A stretch of 64,000 bases of DNA from Bradyrhizobium lablabi (GTDB taxonomy: Bacteria > Pseudomonadota > Alphaproteobacteria > Rhizobiales > Xanthobacteraceae), in assembly GCF_018129385.1 (NCBI RefSeq), contig NZ_JAFCLN010000009.1, positions 62,001 through 126,000 on the forward strand, in the 5' to 3' direction. This document shows, one piece after another, positions 51,755-60,956 of this stretch. The notes under the pieces were generated by a model. The model was not told where the DNA came from. It searched no databases and saw nothing but the letters and a program-made list of their open reading frames with translations. Within the stretch, counting starts at the first letter, position 1. The number at the start of each line of letters is the position of its first letter. A program made the translations under genes and the position numbers.

Positions 51755-52753
51755 ATGAGCAGTACCGAGCCGGACGCGCCTCCTTCCGCCCCGACCTTGT
51801 CGGCCGTAGCGAAACTGGCGGGCGTGTCATCCATCACCGTCAGCCGCGTGGTGCGCGTGCCGCACCTTGTCGCGCCGGAGACCCGCGACCGGGTCGAGGC
51901 CGCGATGCGGGAGCTCGGCTATGTGCCGAACCAGCTCGCCGGCGCACTCGCCAGCGCCCGCACCCGCTCGGTCGGCGTGCTGGTGCCGACGATCGCGAAT
52001 TCGATTTTCGCCGATACCGTGCAGGGCCTGTCGGATGAACTGGAGCCGCTCGGCTACGCCGTGATCCTGGCGCAGTCGCGCTACGACGCCGCGCGCGAAG
52101 ACCATATGCTCGCCGAGCTGCTGTCGCGGCGTCCCGAGGCGATCATCATGGTGGGCTCGCCGGCCACCGAAGACGGCGCGCGGCTATTGCGGCGCGCCAG
52201 CATTCCGATCGTCGAGACATGGGAACTGCCTGACACCCCGATCGATGCGGTGGCGGGATTCGACAACTACCAGGCCGGCGTTGCGGTGGCGAAGCACCTG
52301 GTGGCGCAGGGCCGGCGGAACTTTGCGTTCATCGGCGGCGACGATCCGCGCGCCACCCGCCGCTGGCGCGGCTTTGCCGACACGCTTGCCGAGCTTGGCG
52401 CGAAGCCGCCGCGGCGACTGGTGCTGGAGCGCAATGCATCGGGCAGCGTTGCGGCGCTCGCCGATTTGCCCGACGTGGACGCGGTGTTCGCAGCCAACGA
52501 TGCGCATGCGATCGGCTTCATGTCGGGATTGCGACATGCCGGCCTGTTGCGCAACGGCCCGGCCGCCGAGCAGCCGGTCGCCGTGATCGGCCTTGGCGAT
52601 CTGGAAATGGGCCGGCTGATCGCGCCGAGTCTGAGCACGATCCGGGTCCATGGCGACGCCATCGGCCGGACCGCGGCCAAACTGATCCTGACGCGCGAGG
52701 GGCCGCGCCACGTCGATCTCGGCTTTGAACTGGTATTGCGCGATAGCGGCTGA
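51755..52753 (+). CDS. LacI family transcriptional regulator
   Basis: A 332-residue repressor. The N-terminal HTH and hinge (about 8-60) read LSAVAKLAGVSSITVSRVV and AMRELGYVPNQLAGALAS. The effector-binding periplasmic-protein-like domain follows (SVGVLVPTIANSIFADTVQG, AVFAANDAHAIGFM). It resembles GntR/GalR-type repressors of sugar or sugar-acid genes. It diverges from the PhyH-type gene, with two LacI-type operators between them, so it very probably controls that gene and itself. The inducer is unknown. Confidence 0.9.
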   Translation: MSSTEPDAPPSAPTLSAVAKLAGVSSITVSRVVRVPHLVAPETRDRVEAAMRELGYVPNQLAGALASARTRSVGVLVPTIANSIFADTVQGLSDELEPLGYAVILAQSRYDAAREDHMLAELLSRRPEAIIMVGSPATEDGARLLRRASIPIVETWELPDTPIDAVAGFDNYQAGVAVAKHLVAQGRRNFAFIGGDDPRATRRWRGFADTLAELGAKPPRRLVLERNASGSVAALADLPDVDAVFAANDAHAIGFMSGLRHAGLLRNGPAAEQPVAVIGLGDLEMGRLIAPSLSTIRVHGDAIGRTAAKLILTREGPRHVDLGFELVLRDSG

Positions 52754-52794
52754 TATTGCCGCGGTATGCGATTGCCTGCACTCTGCCCACTTGC

Positions 52795-52878
52795 TTGCAC
52801 AAAACGTGCAACATTTTGCCAAATCGCACGATCACAAAATCGTATGCTGCGCGTACACTGTAACCCGCAACGATTTTG
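52795..52878. promoter_or_regulatory. Two inverted repeats upstream of the RND efflux operon
   Basis: TTGCAC (52795-52800) and GTGCAA (52806-52811) flank AAAAC. Further on, CAAAATCGT (52835-52843) and ACGATTTTG (52870-52878) are perfect 9-bp inverted arms 26 nt apart. They lie 95-178 bp before the adaptor gene and may bind a repressor; no regulator gene is adjacent apart from the LacI gene just upstream. Confidence 0.5.
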
Positions 52879-52972
52879 CTTGATCCTGCCAGCGTCTTGC
52901 GGTCACTCATGACCGATCTCATCTAGGCGACACTGTTTGTGGGACTGTTGCCGGTAATGTCGGGGAGATGGA

Positions 52973-54175
52973 ATGAGCGCGGCTGAACAATGGGGGTGTT
53001 TGGCGCGAGCAGGACATCCAGGTCTCTCTTCTTCTGTGCGTCTTGGGCTCGCGCCGGTCATGCTTCTGGCCTTTGCGCTGTCGGGCTGCGGGCAGCCGCC
53101 GCCGCAGGCTGCGGCGCCGCCGCCGGCCGTCACGGTCGCGCAGCCGACCAAGCGCACCGTTACCGACTGGGATGAATTCACCGGCCGCTTCGAGGCGATG
53201 GAAGAGGTGCAGGTGCGCGCCCGCGTCGGCGGCTTCGTCAACAGCGTCGAATTCCGCGACGGCGCCATCGTGCGCGCCGGCGACCTGCTCTACACGATCG
53301 ATGCCCGCCCGTTCGAGGCGGCCGCATTGCAGGCCGACGGCCAGTTGTCGGATGCGCGCGCCAGGGCGGAACTGGCGAAGCGCGAACTCGACCGCGCGCT
53401 CACACTGGTTGTGACTTCGGCGGTTTCGGAGTCGATCGTCGACCAGCGCCGCCAGACCTTGCAGGCGGCCCACGCGGCGGAAATGCAGGCCGAAGGCGCG
53501 CTGAAAGCGGCCAGACTCAACATCGAATTCACCCACGTGCTCGCGCCGATGGCCGGCCGCGTCAGCCGCCATCTCGTCAGCCCAGGCAATCTCGTGCAGG
53601 GCGCCGAAGGTAATGCCACGCTGCTCACCTCGATCGTCACGCTCGATCCGATCTACATCTATTTCGACGTCGACGAGGCGACCTACCTGAAGAACAACAG
53701 GCTGTGGTTCGAGGGACGGCGGCCAAGCTCGCGCGACACCCCGAACCCGGTGCAGGTGGCGCTGACCGGCGAAGCCAAGCCGTCGAAGGAAGGCAAGATG
53801 GATTTCCTCGACAACCGGCTCGACGTCTCGACCGGCACGCTGCGCAGCCGCGCGATCATTCCCAACAAGGATTTTTCGATCCTGCCGGGGCAATTCGGCC
53901 GCGTGCGGCTGATCGGCTCCTCACCCTATGAGGCGCTGCTCCTGCCCGATACCGCCATCGCCACCGACCAGTCGCGCAAGATCGTGTTCGTCGTGAAGGA
54001 CGACGACACCGTCGAAGCCAAAGCCGTCACGCTCGGGCCGCTCGATGAGGGCCTGCGCGTCATCCGCGAGGGGCTGAAGGCGGAAGACCGCGTCATCGTC
54101 GACGGCATCCAGCGCGCCCGGGTCGGCGCCAAAGTGACGCCGCACACCGCAGCACCTGCCGGTAACAAGTCATGA
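52973..54175 (+). CDS. RND efflux periplasmic adaptor (membrane fusion) lipoprotein
   Basis: A 400-residue AcrA/MexA-like adaptor. After a leader that includes MLLAFALSGC the lipobox cysteine is C39, followed by a proline-rich tether, so it is probably lipid-anchored in the inner membrane. The barrel-sandwich (VRARVGGFVNSVEF), alpha-hairpin (SDARARAELAKRELDRALTL) and beta-barrel domains follow in the usual order. GGGGAG precedes the ATG. It overlaps the pump gene by ATGA. An outer-membrane channel gene is absent, so a shared TolC-like protein is expected. Confidence 0.9.
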   Translation: MSAAEQWGCLARAGHPGLSSSVRLGLAPVMLLAFALSGCGQPPPQAAAPPPAVTVAQPTKRTVTDWDEFTGRFEAMEEVQVRARVGGFVNSVEFRDGAIVRAGDLLYTIDARPFEAAALQADGQLSDARARAELAKRELDRALTLVVTSAVSESIVDQRRQTLQAAHAAEMQAEGALKAARLNIEFTHVLAPMAGRVSRHLVSPGNLVQGAEGNATLLTSIVTLDPIYIYFDVDEATYLKNNRLWFEGRRPSSRDTPNPVQVALTGEAKPSKEGKMDFLDNRLDVSTGTLRSRAIIPNKDFSILPGQFGRVRLIGSSPYEALLLPDTAIATDQSRKIVFVVKDDDTVEAKAVTLGPLDEGLRVIREGLKAEDRVIVDGIQRARVGAKVTPHTAAPAGNKS

Positions 54176-57100
54176 ATCTCGGAAGGCTCTCCATCAACCA
54201 GCCCATTTTGGCGATGGTGCTGTCGATCGTGCTGCTGATCGTCGGCGCGATCGCCTATCCGACGCTGCCGGTCTCGGAATATCCGCAAGTGGTGCCGCCG
54301 ACCGTCGTCGTGACCACGCAATATCCGGGCGCCACCGCGCAGACCGTATCCGACACGGTGGCAGCTCCCATCGAGCAGGAGATCAACGGCGTCGAGGACA
54401 TGCTGTACCTCTACAGCCAGGCGACCTCGAACGGCAATCTTACCATCACCGTCACCTTCAAGCTCGGCACCGACCTCGACAAGGCGCAGGTGCTGGTGCA
54501 GAACCGCGTCGCGATCGCGCAGCCGCGGCTGCCGGAAGAGGTGCAGCGCAACGGCGTCGTCACCCGCAAGAACAGCCCCGACATCCTGATGGTGGTGTTC
54601 ATGCTGTCGCCGGACGACAGCTTTGACCAGCTCTACATCTCCAATTATGCGCTGCTCCAGGTGCGCGACGAACTGCTTCGCCTCGATGGCGTCGGCGACA
54701 TCCAGATGTTCGGCGCCCGCGACTATTCGATGCGGCTGTGGCTCGATCCCGACCGGATTGCCACGCTCGGCTTGACGTCTACCGAGGTGATTGCGGCGAT
54801 CCGCGCGCAAAACCTTCAGATCACCGGCGGGCAGATCGGCGAGCCGCCGATCGCCGACCGCGCGTTCCAGCCCAATCTCACCTTTACGGGACGACTGAAG
54901 GATCAAAGACAATTCGAGGACATCGTGGTCCGGGCCGGCGCCGACGGCCGCACCGTGCGGCTGCGCGACGTGGCGCGGGTCGAGCTCGGCGCCTTGTCCT
55001 ATTCGACCAACAGTTTTCTGTTGCGCAAATCGGCAGTCGCGCTGCTGGTGACGCAGCGGCCGGGCTCGAATGCGCTACAGACCGCGAAAAACATCTCCGA
55101 CACCATGGAGAAGCTGAAGACGCGCTTTCCGAGGGGGCTCGACTACAATATCGGCTACAACCCCACTGAATTCATTGCGCAGTCGATCCATGAGCTGATC
55201 AAGACCATCTACGAGGCGATGCTGCTCGTCATCATCGTCGTGCTGGTGTTCTTGCAGGGCTGGCGGCCGGCGATCATTCCGATCATCGCCATACCGGTGT
55301 CGCTGGTGGGCACCTTCGCGGTGATGGCGGCGCTCGGATTCTCCATCAACAATCTCACGCTGTTTGGCCTCGTGCTCGCGGTCGGCATCGTGGTCGACGA
55401 TGCGATCGTGGTGGTGGAAAACGTCGAGCGGCACCTCGAGCACGGCATGAGTCGGCGCGATGCGGCGCTCAAGACCATGGAGGAGGTCGGCAGTGCGCTG
55501 GTCTCGATTGCGCTGGTGCTGTGCGCGGTGTTCGTGCCGACCGCATTCCTCGGCGGCATCTCCGGGCAGTTCTTCCAGCAATTCGCGGTTACCATTGCGG
55601 TCGCGACCGCAATCTCCTGCTTCTGCTCGCTGACGCTGTCGCCGGCGCTGGCGTCGCTGATCCTGGTGCCGGGCGAACAGAAGAAGCCGCCGGCGCGCTG
55701 GAATCTGCTCGCGCGCGGCTGGAACGTATTTACCGGCTATTTCAACCGCGGCTTCGACTGGTTGTCGCACGGCTATGCCAGCGTCGCCAATTTCGTGATC
55801 CGGCATTCGGTGGTGATGCTGCTGTTCTATGTGGCGCTGATCGGCAGCGCCGGCTGGCTGATCGTCACCACGGCGCAGGGTTTCATTCCGGCGCAGGACC
55901 GCGGCTACGTCATCGTATCGGTGCAACTGCCGGGGGCCGCGTCCCTGGCCCGCACCACCGACGTTGTGCGTGAGATCGAGAGAACGGCGCTGGATACCCC
56001 CGGCATCATCAAGGTCGCTGCGTTCGCCGGCTTCTCGGGCGCGACCCGAACGCAGCAGGGCAATGCGGCGGCGCTCTTCCCGGTGTTCGAAGAACCGGAA
56101 GTGCGCCTGAAGAAGGGCCTGACCGCGGCATCGATCACGGCCGAGCTGCGCAAGCGACTGTCGGCGATTCAGGGCGCTTTCATCATCGTCATTCCGCCGC
56201 CGCCCGTTCCGGGCATCGGTACCGGCGGCGGCTTCACGATGCGCGTGCAGGATCGCCAGGGCCGCGGCGCCGAAATGCTGGCCGCCGCCAACGATGAACT
56301 CGTCAACGCGGCGCGCAAATCACCGCAACTGACGCAGGTGTTCTCGCCCTTCACCGCCAACACGCCGCAACTGTTCGTCGACATCGACCGGGTCAAGGCG
56401 CAGAAACTCGGCGTGCCGATTGCAGGCGTCAACGAGACCATCCAGACCTATTTCGGCTCGACCTACGTCAACGACTTCAACATTTTTGGCCGCACCTATC
56501 ACGTCACGGCGCAGGCCGACCTGCCGTTCCGGAAAGAGGCATCTGATCTGGCGCGGCTGCGTACCCGCAACGCCAATGGCGACATGGTGATGCTCGGCAG
56601 CGTGGTGGATTTCCGCGATGTCTCCGGCCCCGATCGCGTCGCGCGCTACAATCTCTATCCGACGGCGGAGCTACAGGGCGAGGCGATGCCGGGCATAAGC
56701 TCGACCACCGCTATCAACGTCATGAAGAAGCTGGCGGAGGATACGCTGCCCAGCGGCTTCTCGTTCGAATGGACCGACCTGTCCTACCAGCAGGTCACCG
56801 GCGGCAATGCCGGCCTCTACGTATTCCCGATCTGCGTGCTGTTCGTGTACCTGGTGCTGGCCGCGCAATATGGCAGCTGGAGCCTGCCGTTCGCGGTGAT
56901 TCTGATCGTGCCGATGTGCCTGCTCGCCGCCACCATCGGCGTGCGCATCATGGGGCTCGATATCAATATCCTGACGCAAATCGGCTTTGTGGTGCTGGTG
57001 GGACTTGCGGCCAAGAACGCGATCCTGATCGTCGAGTTCGCGCGCGACATCGAGAACGAGGGACGCGACCGGCTGGAAGCGGTGATCGAGGCCTGCCGCC

Positions 57101-57333
57101 TCCGCTTGCGGCCGATCCTGATGACGTCGTTCGCCTTCATCCTCGGCGTGCTGCCGCTGGTGGTCTCCACCGGATCGGGGTCGGAAATGCGGCAGGCGGT
57201 CGGCGTCGCCGTGTTCTTCGGCATGCTGGGCGTCACGCTGTTCGGCCTGATCTTCACGCCGATCTTCTACATGGTGGTGCGGAACCTGGCCGAGGGGCGC
57301 AAGCCCAAGGAGAAGCCGGCCGTCGCGGCTTGA
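54172..57333 (+). CDS. RND efflux pump, HAE1 family (AcrB/MexB-like)
   Basis: A 1053-residue inner-membrane transporter of full family length. It starts NLGRLSINQPILAMVLSIVL and has the proton-relay aspartates in VGIVVDDAIVVVENVERHLE. Two large periplasmic loops and twelve membrane helices are evident, ending at YMVVRNLAEG. It exports hydrophobic compounds or antibiotics by proton exchange as a trimer with the adaptor. Translation is coupled to the adaptor gene. It is followed by a palindromic repeat that may end transcription. The substrate range is not predictable. Confidence 0.93.
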   Translation: MNLGRLSINQPILAMVLSIVLLIVGAIAYPTLPVSEYPQVVPPTVVVTTQYPGATAQTVSDTVAAPIEQEINGVEDMLYLYSQATSNGNLTITVTFKLGTDLDKAQVLVQNRVAIAQPRLPEEVQRNGVVTRKNSPDILMVVFMLSPDDSFDQLYISNYALLQVRDELLRLDGVGDIQMFGARDYSMRLWLDPDRIATLGLTSTEVIAAIRAQNLQITGGQIGEPPIADRAFQPNLTFTGRLKDQRQFEDIVVRAGADGRTVRLRDVARVELGALSYSTNSFLLRKSAVALLVTQRPGSNALQTAKNISDTMEKLKTRFPRGLDYNIGYNPTEFIAQSIHELIKTIYEAMLLVIIVVLVFLQGWRPAIIPIIAIPVSLVGTFAVMAALGFSINNLTLFGLVLAVGIVVDDAIVVVENVERHLEHGMSRRDAALKTMEEVGSALVSIALVLCAVFVPTAFLGGISGQFFQQFAVTIAVATAISCFCSLTLSPALASLILVPGEQKKPPARWNLLARGWNVFTGYFNRGFDWLSHGYASVANFVIRHSVVMLLFYVALIGSAGWLIVTTAQGFIPAQDRGYVIVSVQLPGAASLARTTDVVREIERTALDTPGIIKVAAFAGFSGATRTQQGNAAALFPVFEEPEVRLKKGLTAASITAELRKRLSAIQGAFIIVIPPPPVPGIGTGGGFTMRVQDRQGRGAEMLAAANDELVNAARKSPQLTQVFSPFTANTPQLFVDIDRVKAQKLGVPIAGVNETIQTYFGSTYVNDFNIFGRTYHVTAQADLPFRKEASDLARLRTRNANGDMVMLGSVVDFRDVSGPDRVARYNLYPTAELQGEAMPGISSTTAINVMKKLAEDTLPSGFSFEWTDLSYQQVTGGNAGLYVFPICVLFVYLVLAAQYGSWSLPFAVILIVPMCLLAATIGVRIMGLDINILTQIGFVVLVGLAAKNAILIVEFARDIENEGRDRLEAVIEACRLRLRPILMTSFAFILGVLPLVVSTGSGSEMRQAVGVAVFFGMLGVTLFGLIFTPIFYMVVRNLAEGRKPKEKPAVAA

Positions 57334-57360
57334 TTGTAGCGCACTGCCAACTCTGTCCGG

Positions 57361-57454
57361 TCATTCGGGCGCGCAAAGCGCGAGCATGGAGTCCATACTC
57401 CCGATCGTAGTTATAGATTCCGGGGCCCGCGCCGAGGCGCGTCCCGGAATGACG
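57361..57454. repeat. Palindromic repeat family B, copy 2
   Basis: TCATTCGGGCGCGCAAAGCG at the left, CGTCCCGGAATGACG at the right, inner arms GAGTCCATACTCCCGATCG and TATAGATTCCGGG. It is more degenerate than copy 1 and lies 28 bp after the pump stop codon. Confidence 0.8.
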
Positions 57455-57582
57455 ACGGAGTTGTGGCGCGCCCGCGCCCTCATCTCCCCATACTATTGGC
57501 CTACCCGAAATAGATGGGCAGCCGCAGGGTTATTAAATATTGTTGCGCGGTTTTTCCGACCAGAAACTTCCGGGAGATAAAA

Positions 57583-58776
57583 ATGAAATCGGGAATGTTG
57601 TTGGCGGCCGTTTCGGCCTGCGCGTTGCTGTTCGCAGCGCCGGCGTCGGCCCAGGGCGTCAAGATCGGAATTTTGAACGACCAGTCCGGCGTCTACGCCG
57701 ATTACGGCGGCAAGTGGTCCTATGAAGCAGCCCTGATGGCGGTCGAGGATTTTGGCGGTGAAGTGCTCGGCAAGAAGATCGAGGTGATCTCCGCCGACCA
57801 CCAGAACAAGCCCGATCTCGCGGTGGCCATCGGCCGGCGCTGGTACGAGGTCGAGAACGTCGACATGATCACGGAGCTGACGACTTCCTCGGTCGCGCTC
57901 GCGATCCACGAGCTGTCGAAGAACATGAAGAAGATCGACATCGTGGTGGGTGCGGCGACCTCGCGCCTGACCGGCGATGCCTGCCAGCCCTACGGCTTCC
58001 ACTGGGCCTATGACACCCATGCGCTCGCGGTCGGCACCGGCGGCTCGCTGGTGAAGACCGGCGGCGACACCTGGTTCTTCATGACCGCGGATTACGCGTT
58101 CGGCTATGCGCTGGAAAAGGACACCGGCGATTTCGTCAAGGCGAACGGCGGCAAGGTGCTGGGCTCGGTCCGCATCCCGCTCAATTCGTCGGATTTCTCG
58201 TCGTTCCTGCTACAGGCGCAGGCCTCGAAGGCCAAGATCATCGGGCTTGCCAATGCCGGCCTCGACACCACCAACTCGATCAAGCAGGCGGCCGAGTTCG
58301 GCATCGTCAAGAGCGGCCAGAAGCTGGCGGGCCTGTTGCTCACGCTTGCCGAGGTGCATGGCCTCGGGCTCGATGCGGCGCAGGGCCTGGTGCTGACCGA
58401 AGCCTACTACTGGGACCGCGACGACAAGAGCCGCGATCTCGCCAACCGCTTCTTCAAGCGCACCGGGCGGATGCCGAACATGATCCAGGCCGGCACCTAT
58501 TCGTCGGTGCTGTCCTACCTGAAGGCGGTGAAAGCCGCCGGCACCAAGGACACCGAAGCGGTCGCCAAGAAGCTGAAGGAGCTGCCGGTCGACGACCTCT
58601 TTGCCAAGGGCAAGGTGCTGGAGAACGGCCGCTTCGTGCACGACCTCTATCTGTTCGAGGTCAAGAAGCCGTCGGAATCCAAGAAGCCGTGGGACTACTA
58701 CAAGCAGCTCGCGGTGGTGCCTGGCGACCAGGCGTTTCCGAGCGCCAAGGACAGCGGTTGCCCGCTGACGAAGTGA
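57583..58776 (+). CDS. Branched-chain amino acid-type ABC substrate-binding protein
   Basis: A 397-residue Peripla_BP_6 protein starting at the ATG at 57583, behind GGGAGAT; the upstream open frame is not coding. The signal peptide is KSGMLLAAVSACALLFAAPA, cleaved at ASA-QG. The mature sequence begins VKIGILNDQSGVYADYGGKW. This subgroup binds branched-chain or aromatic-type acids and amides. No permease or ATPase is adjacent. A strong terminator follows. It is only distantly similar to the binding protein at 23635. Confidence 0.88.
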   Translation: MKSGMLLAAVSACALLFAAPASAQGVKIGILNDQSGVYADYGGKWSYEAALMAVEDFGGEVLGKKIEVISADHQNKPDLAVAIGRRWYEVENVDMITELTTSSVALAIHELSKNMKKIDIVVGAATSRLTGDACQPYGFHWAYDTHALAVGTGGSLVKTGGDTWFFMTADYAFGYALEKDTGDFVKANGGKVLGSVRIPLNSSDFSSFLLQAQASKAKIIGLANAGLDTTNSIKQAAEFGIVKSGQKLAGLLLTLAEVHGLGLDAAQGLVLTEAYYWDRDDKSRDLANRFFKRTGRMPNMIQAGTYSSVLSYLKAVKAAGTKDTEAVAKKLKELPVDDLFAKGKVLENGRFVHDLYLFEVKKPSESKKPWDYYKQLAVVPGDQAFPSAKDSGCPLTK

Positions 58777-58811
58777 TCGCAGCGATCGCCTGATCGCGAT
58801 TTGATTGCTGC

Positions 58812-58853
58812 ACGCGGTGCTGTCCTGCCGGGACAGCGCCGCGTCTTATTTTT
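58812..58853 (+). terminator. Rho-independent terminator after the binding-protein gene
   Basis: ACGCGGTGCTGTCC (58812-58825) pairs with GGACAGCGCCGCGT (58831-58844), followed by CTTATTTTT. It lies 35 bp after the stop codon, and the convergent TctC-like gene ends inside it. Confidence 0.85.
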
Positions 58854-59829
58854 CCACCTTGGCCGCGGCAAGAATGGGCGCCCAGCGCGCGATCTCCGAC
58901 CGCACGAAACGATCGAATGCCGCCGGATTGCGCTCGGCTTTGGCGGGGATCGAGCCGCCGAGCTGGGCCAAACGCTCGCGGACCGCAGGCTCATCGAGCG
59001 CCTTGTCGAGCGCATCGGCGAGCCTGGCGACCACCTCTGACGGCACGCCCTTGGGCGCAAACAGTCCGGCCCAGACGCTCATTTGATAGTTCACGCCCGC
59101 CTCTCGGGCCGTCGGCACATCCGGCAGCGTCGTCAGGCGCTCGGCGGCGGAGACGGCGTAGGCCTTGACCGAGCCTGCGAGAGCGGACTCCGCCACGCTG
59201 ACCGACTGCTCGCACAGGAAGTCGACATGACCTCCCACCAGGTCATTCAATGCCGGACCGGACCCGCGATAGGCCACAAGCGTCGGCTTTGCCCCGATCT
59301 CCGCGGTGAACAGCAGGCAGGCCATGTGGGAAGATGCGCCGATGCCGCCATGTGCCTGTCTCACGGCGCCGCCCTGTTGCCGCAGCACCGCAATGAACTC
59401 CTTCAGGTTTGCCGCCGGGAAATCCTTGCGCGCGATAACGACCGCCGGTGAATGAGCGGTGATGCCGATCGGCACGAAATCGACAACCGGATCGTACTTG
59501 ACGTTCGGCGTCAGCACGGGAGCGGCGACATGCGAGCCCATGGCGGCTGCAAGCAGGGTGTAGCCGTCCGGTGCAGCGGCCGCCACACGCGCGCCGCCAA
59601 CAGTGCCGCCGGCACCGCCGACATTCTCGATGATGAAGGATTGCCCGAGGGTTTTGGACATCTGGTTGGTGACGATGCGCGCCACCACATCGCTCGCGCC
59701 TCCCGGCGGGAACGGAACGATCACGGTGATCGGGCGCGACGGATAGTCCTGCGCGCGTGCCGGCAGGATGCCGATAGCGAGCACCATCGCGATGAGGATG
59801 GCCGGGGCGATGCGCGTATTTGTTTTCAT
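58846..59829 (-). CDS. Tripartite tricarboxylate transporter substrate-binding protein (Bug/TctC family)
   Basis: A 327-residue periplasmic protein. The signal peptide ends near residue 26 (ILPARAQDYPSRP). YPSRPITVIVPFPPGGASDVV is the family signature, and EYSDPNF-type later motifs are replaced by GVNYQMSVWAGLFAPKGVP. Bug proteins bind carboxylates and similar acids, and they are often far more numerous than TctAB permeases, none of which is nearby. An AGGAG site precedes the ATG. It lies 27 bp after a Gfo/Idh/MocA dehydrogenase on the same strand and may be co-expressed. Confidence 0.9.
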   Translation of the reverse strand: MKTNTRIAPAILIAMVLAIGILPARAQDYPSRPITVIVPFPPGGASDVVARIVTNQMSKTLGQSFIIENVGGAGGTVGGARVAAAAPDGYTLLAAAMGSHVAAPVLTPNVKYDPVVDFVPIGITAHSPAVVIARKDFPAANLKEFIAVLRQQGGAVRQAHGGIGASSHMACLLFTAEIGAKPTLVAYRGSGPALNDLVGGHVDFLCEQSVSVAESALAGSVKAYAVSAAERLTTLPDVPTAREAGVNYQMSVWAGLFAPKGVPSEVVARLADALDKALDEPAVRERLAQLGGSIPAKAERNPAAFDRFVRSEIARWAPILAAAKVEK

Positions 59830-59856
59830 GACAGGCTCCTGTCCGCGCTTGCGCGG

Positions 59857-60873
59857 TCACGAGTTTCGATCGGCGTCCAGCATCTCGGCGACTTCGACCC
59901 GGCGTCCCTCCCGCGCCGAGAGGATGCCGGCGCGAATGACGGCAAGCGATAGCGTCGCGTATTCGCCGCCGACTTCGTGCTGGCCCTGTCCGCGAACCGC
60001 GGCCGCAAACTCCTCCAGCTCCTCGACCAGCGTGTCGTTGTTCGCGCACGCCACCGCAGTAGGCGCGTTTTCGCCGCGCTTGAGGATGCGCAAGCCATTG
60101 TGCAGATCGTAATAGGCGGTGGCGTCCTTGCCGTAGATGTTCATCAGGTAATATTCCGACGCCGATGCGTAGCTCGCATTCAGCGTGGAGAGCGCGCCGT
60201 TTTTGTGTTCCAGGATCAGGCTCGCGACATCCGGATTGTCGCCGGGCAGCACGAGCTGCGCCAAATGTCCGCGCACCGCATGGACCGGTCCGATCAGATA
60301 TTCCAGCACGTCGACATAGTGGATGCCGATCTGGAGCATCACGCCGCCGGGCATGCCTGCGGCCTGGTAGCGCCAGGAGGAGAGATCGATCTTGCCGAGG
60401 CGGTCGCGGCTGATATTGGCCTCGGCATTGACGAGCTTGCCGAACAGGCCGGCATCGATCTGCCGCCTGATCCAGCGGAAATGGTTTTCGCGCCGCCGCT
60501 GATAGCCGAGCGCCAGCACCACGCCCGCCGCGCGGCAGGCCTCGGTGATGGCGTGGCCATCTGTGATGCTGTTGGCGATCGGCTTGTCGAGAAAGACGTG
60601 CTTGCCGGCCGCGGCGGCCGCACGGGTGGTGGCCAGATGCACGTCGTTCGGCGTCGTGTTGATGATGGCCTCGATCCCGCTATCGGCCAGAACAGCCTCG
60701 TAGCTTTCGGCGGGCCGGCAGCGGTATTTTGCGGCGAAGGCGTTTCGCTTTTCCTCGGAGCGGGTGTAGCAGCTCACGATCTCGAGCTTGCCCGAGCGCT
60801 GGATGGCGTCGGCCAGAACATCCGACCACCATCCGATTCCGATGCAGCCGACGCGTAGGGGACCACTACTCAC
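59857..60873 (-). CDS. Gfo/Idh/MocA family NAD(P)-dependent oxidoreductase
   Basis: A 338-residue dehydrogenase. The start is GTG (complement of 60871-60873) with GGAAGGAAAT upstream; the frame beyond it is not coding. The Rossmann start is LRVGCIGIGWWSDVLADAI, the signature KHVFLDKPIANS includes the catalytic lysine of the EKP-like motif, and PGGVMLQIGIHYVDVLEYL is the C-terminal sheet motif. Such enzymes oxidise sugars, inositols or related compounds. It leads an apparent two-gene unit with the Bug protein. The substrate is unknown. Confidence 0.87.
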   Translation of the reverse strand: MSSGPLRVGCIGIGWWSDVLADAIQRSGKLEIVSCYTRSEEKRNAFAAKYRCRPAESYEAVLADSGIEAIINTTPNDVHLATTRAAAAAGKHVFLDKPIANSITDGHAITEACRAAGVVLALGYQRRRENHFRWIRRQIDAGLFGKLVNAEANISRDRLGKIDLSSWRYQAAGMPGGVMLQIGIHYVDVLEYLIGPVHAVRGHLAQLVLPGDNPDVASLILEHKNGALSTLNASYASASEYYLMNIYGKDATAYYDLHNGLRILKRGENAPTAVACANNDTLVEELEEFAAAVRGQGQHEVGGEYATLSLAVIRAGILSAREGRRVEVAEMLDADRNS

Positions 60874-60917
60874 GACATTTCCTTCCGCCGCCCGATTCTT
60901 GATTTGATTCGTTTTCT

Positions 60918-60956
60918 TGACGCGAACCGGTTCCCACTTCGCTTGAAAACGCTCTA
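60918..60956. repeat. Degenerate family E repeat
   Basis: GACGCGAACCGGTTCCCACT then CGCTTGAAAACGCTCTA. The AACCGGTTCCCACTT core matches family E but the left arm is lost. On the minus strand TAG (60954-60956) at its edge is the stop codon of the HbpS-like gene. Confidence 0.65.
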
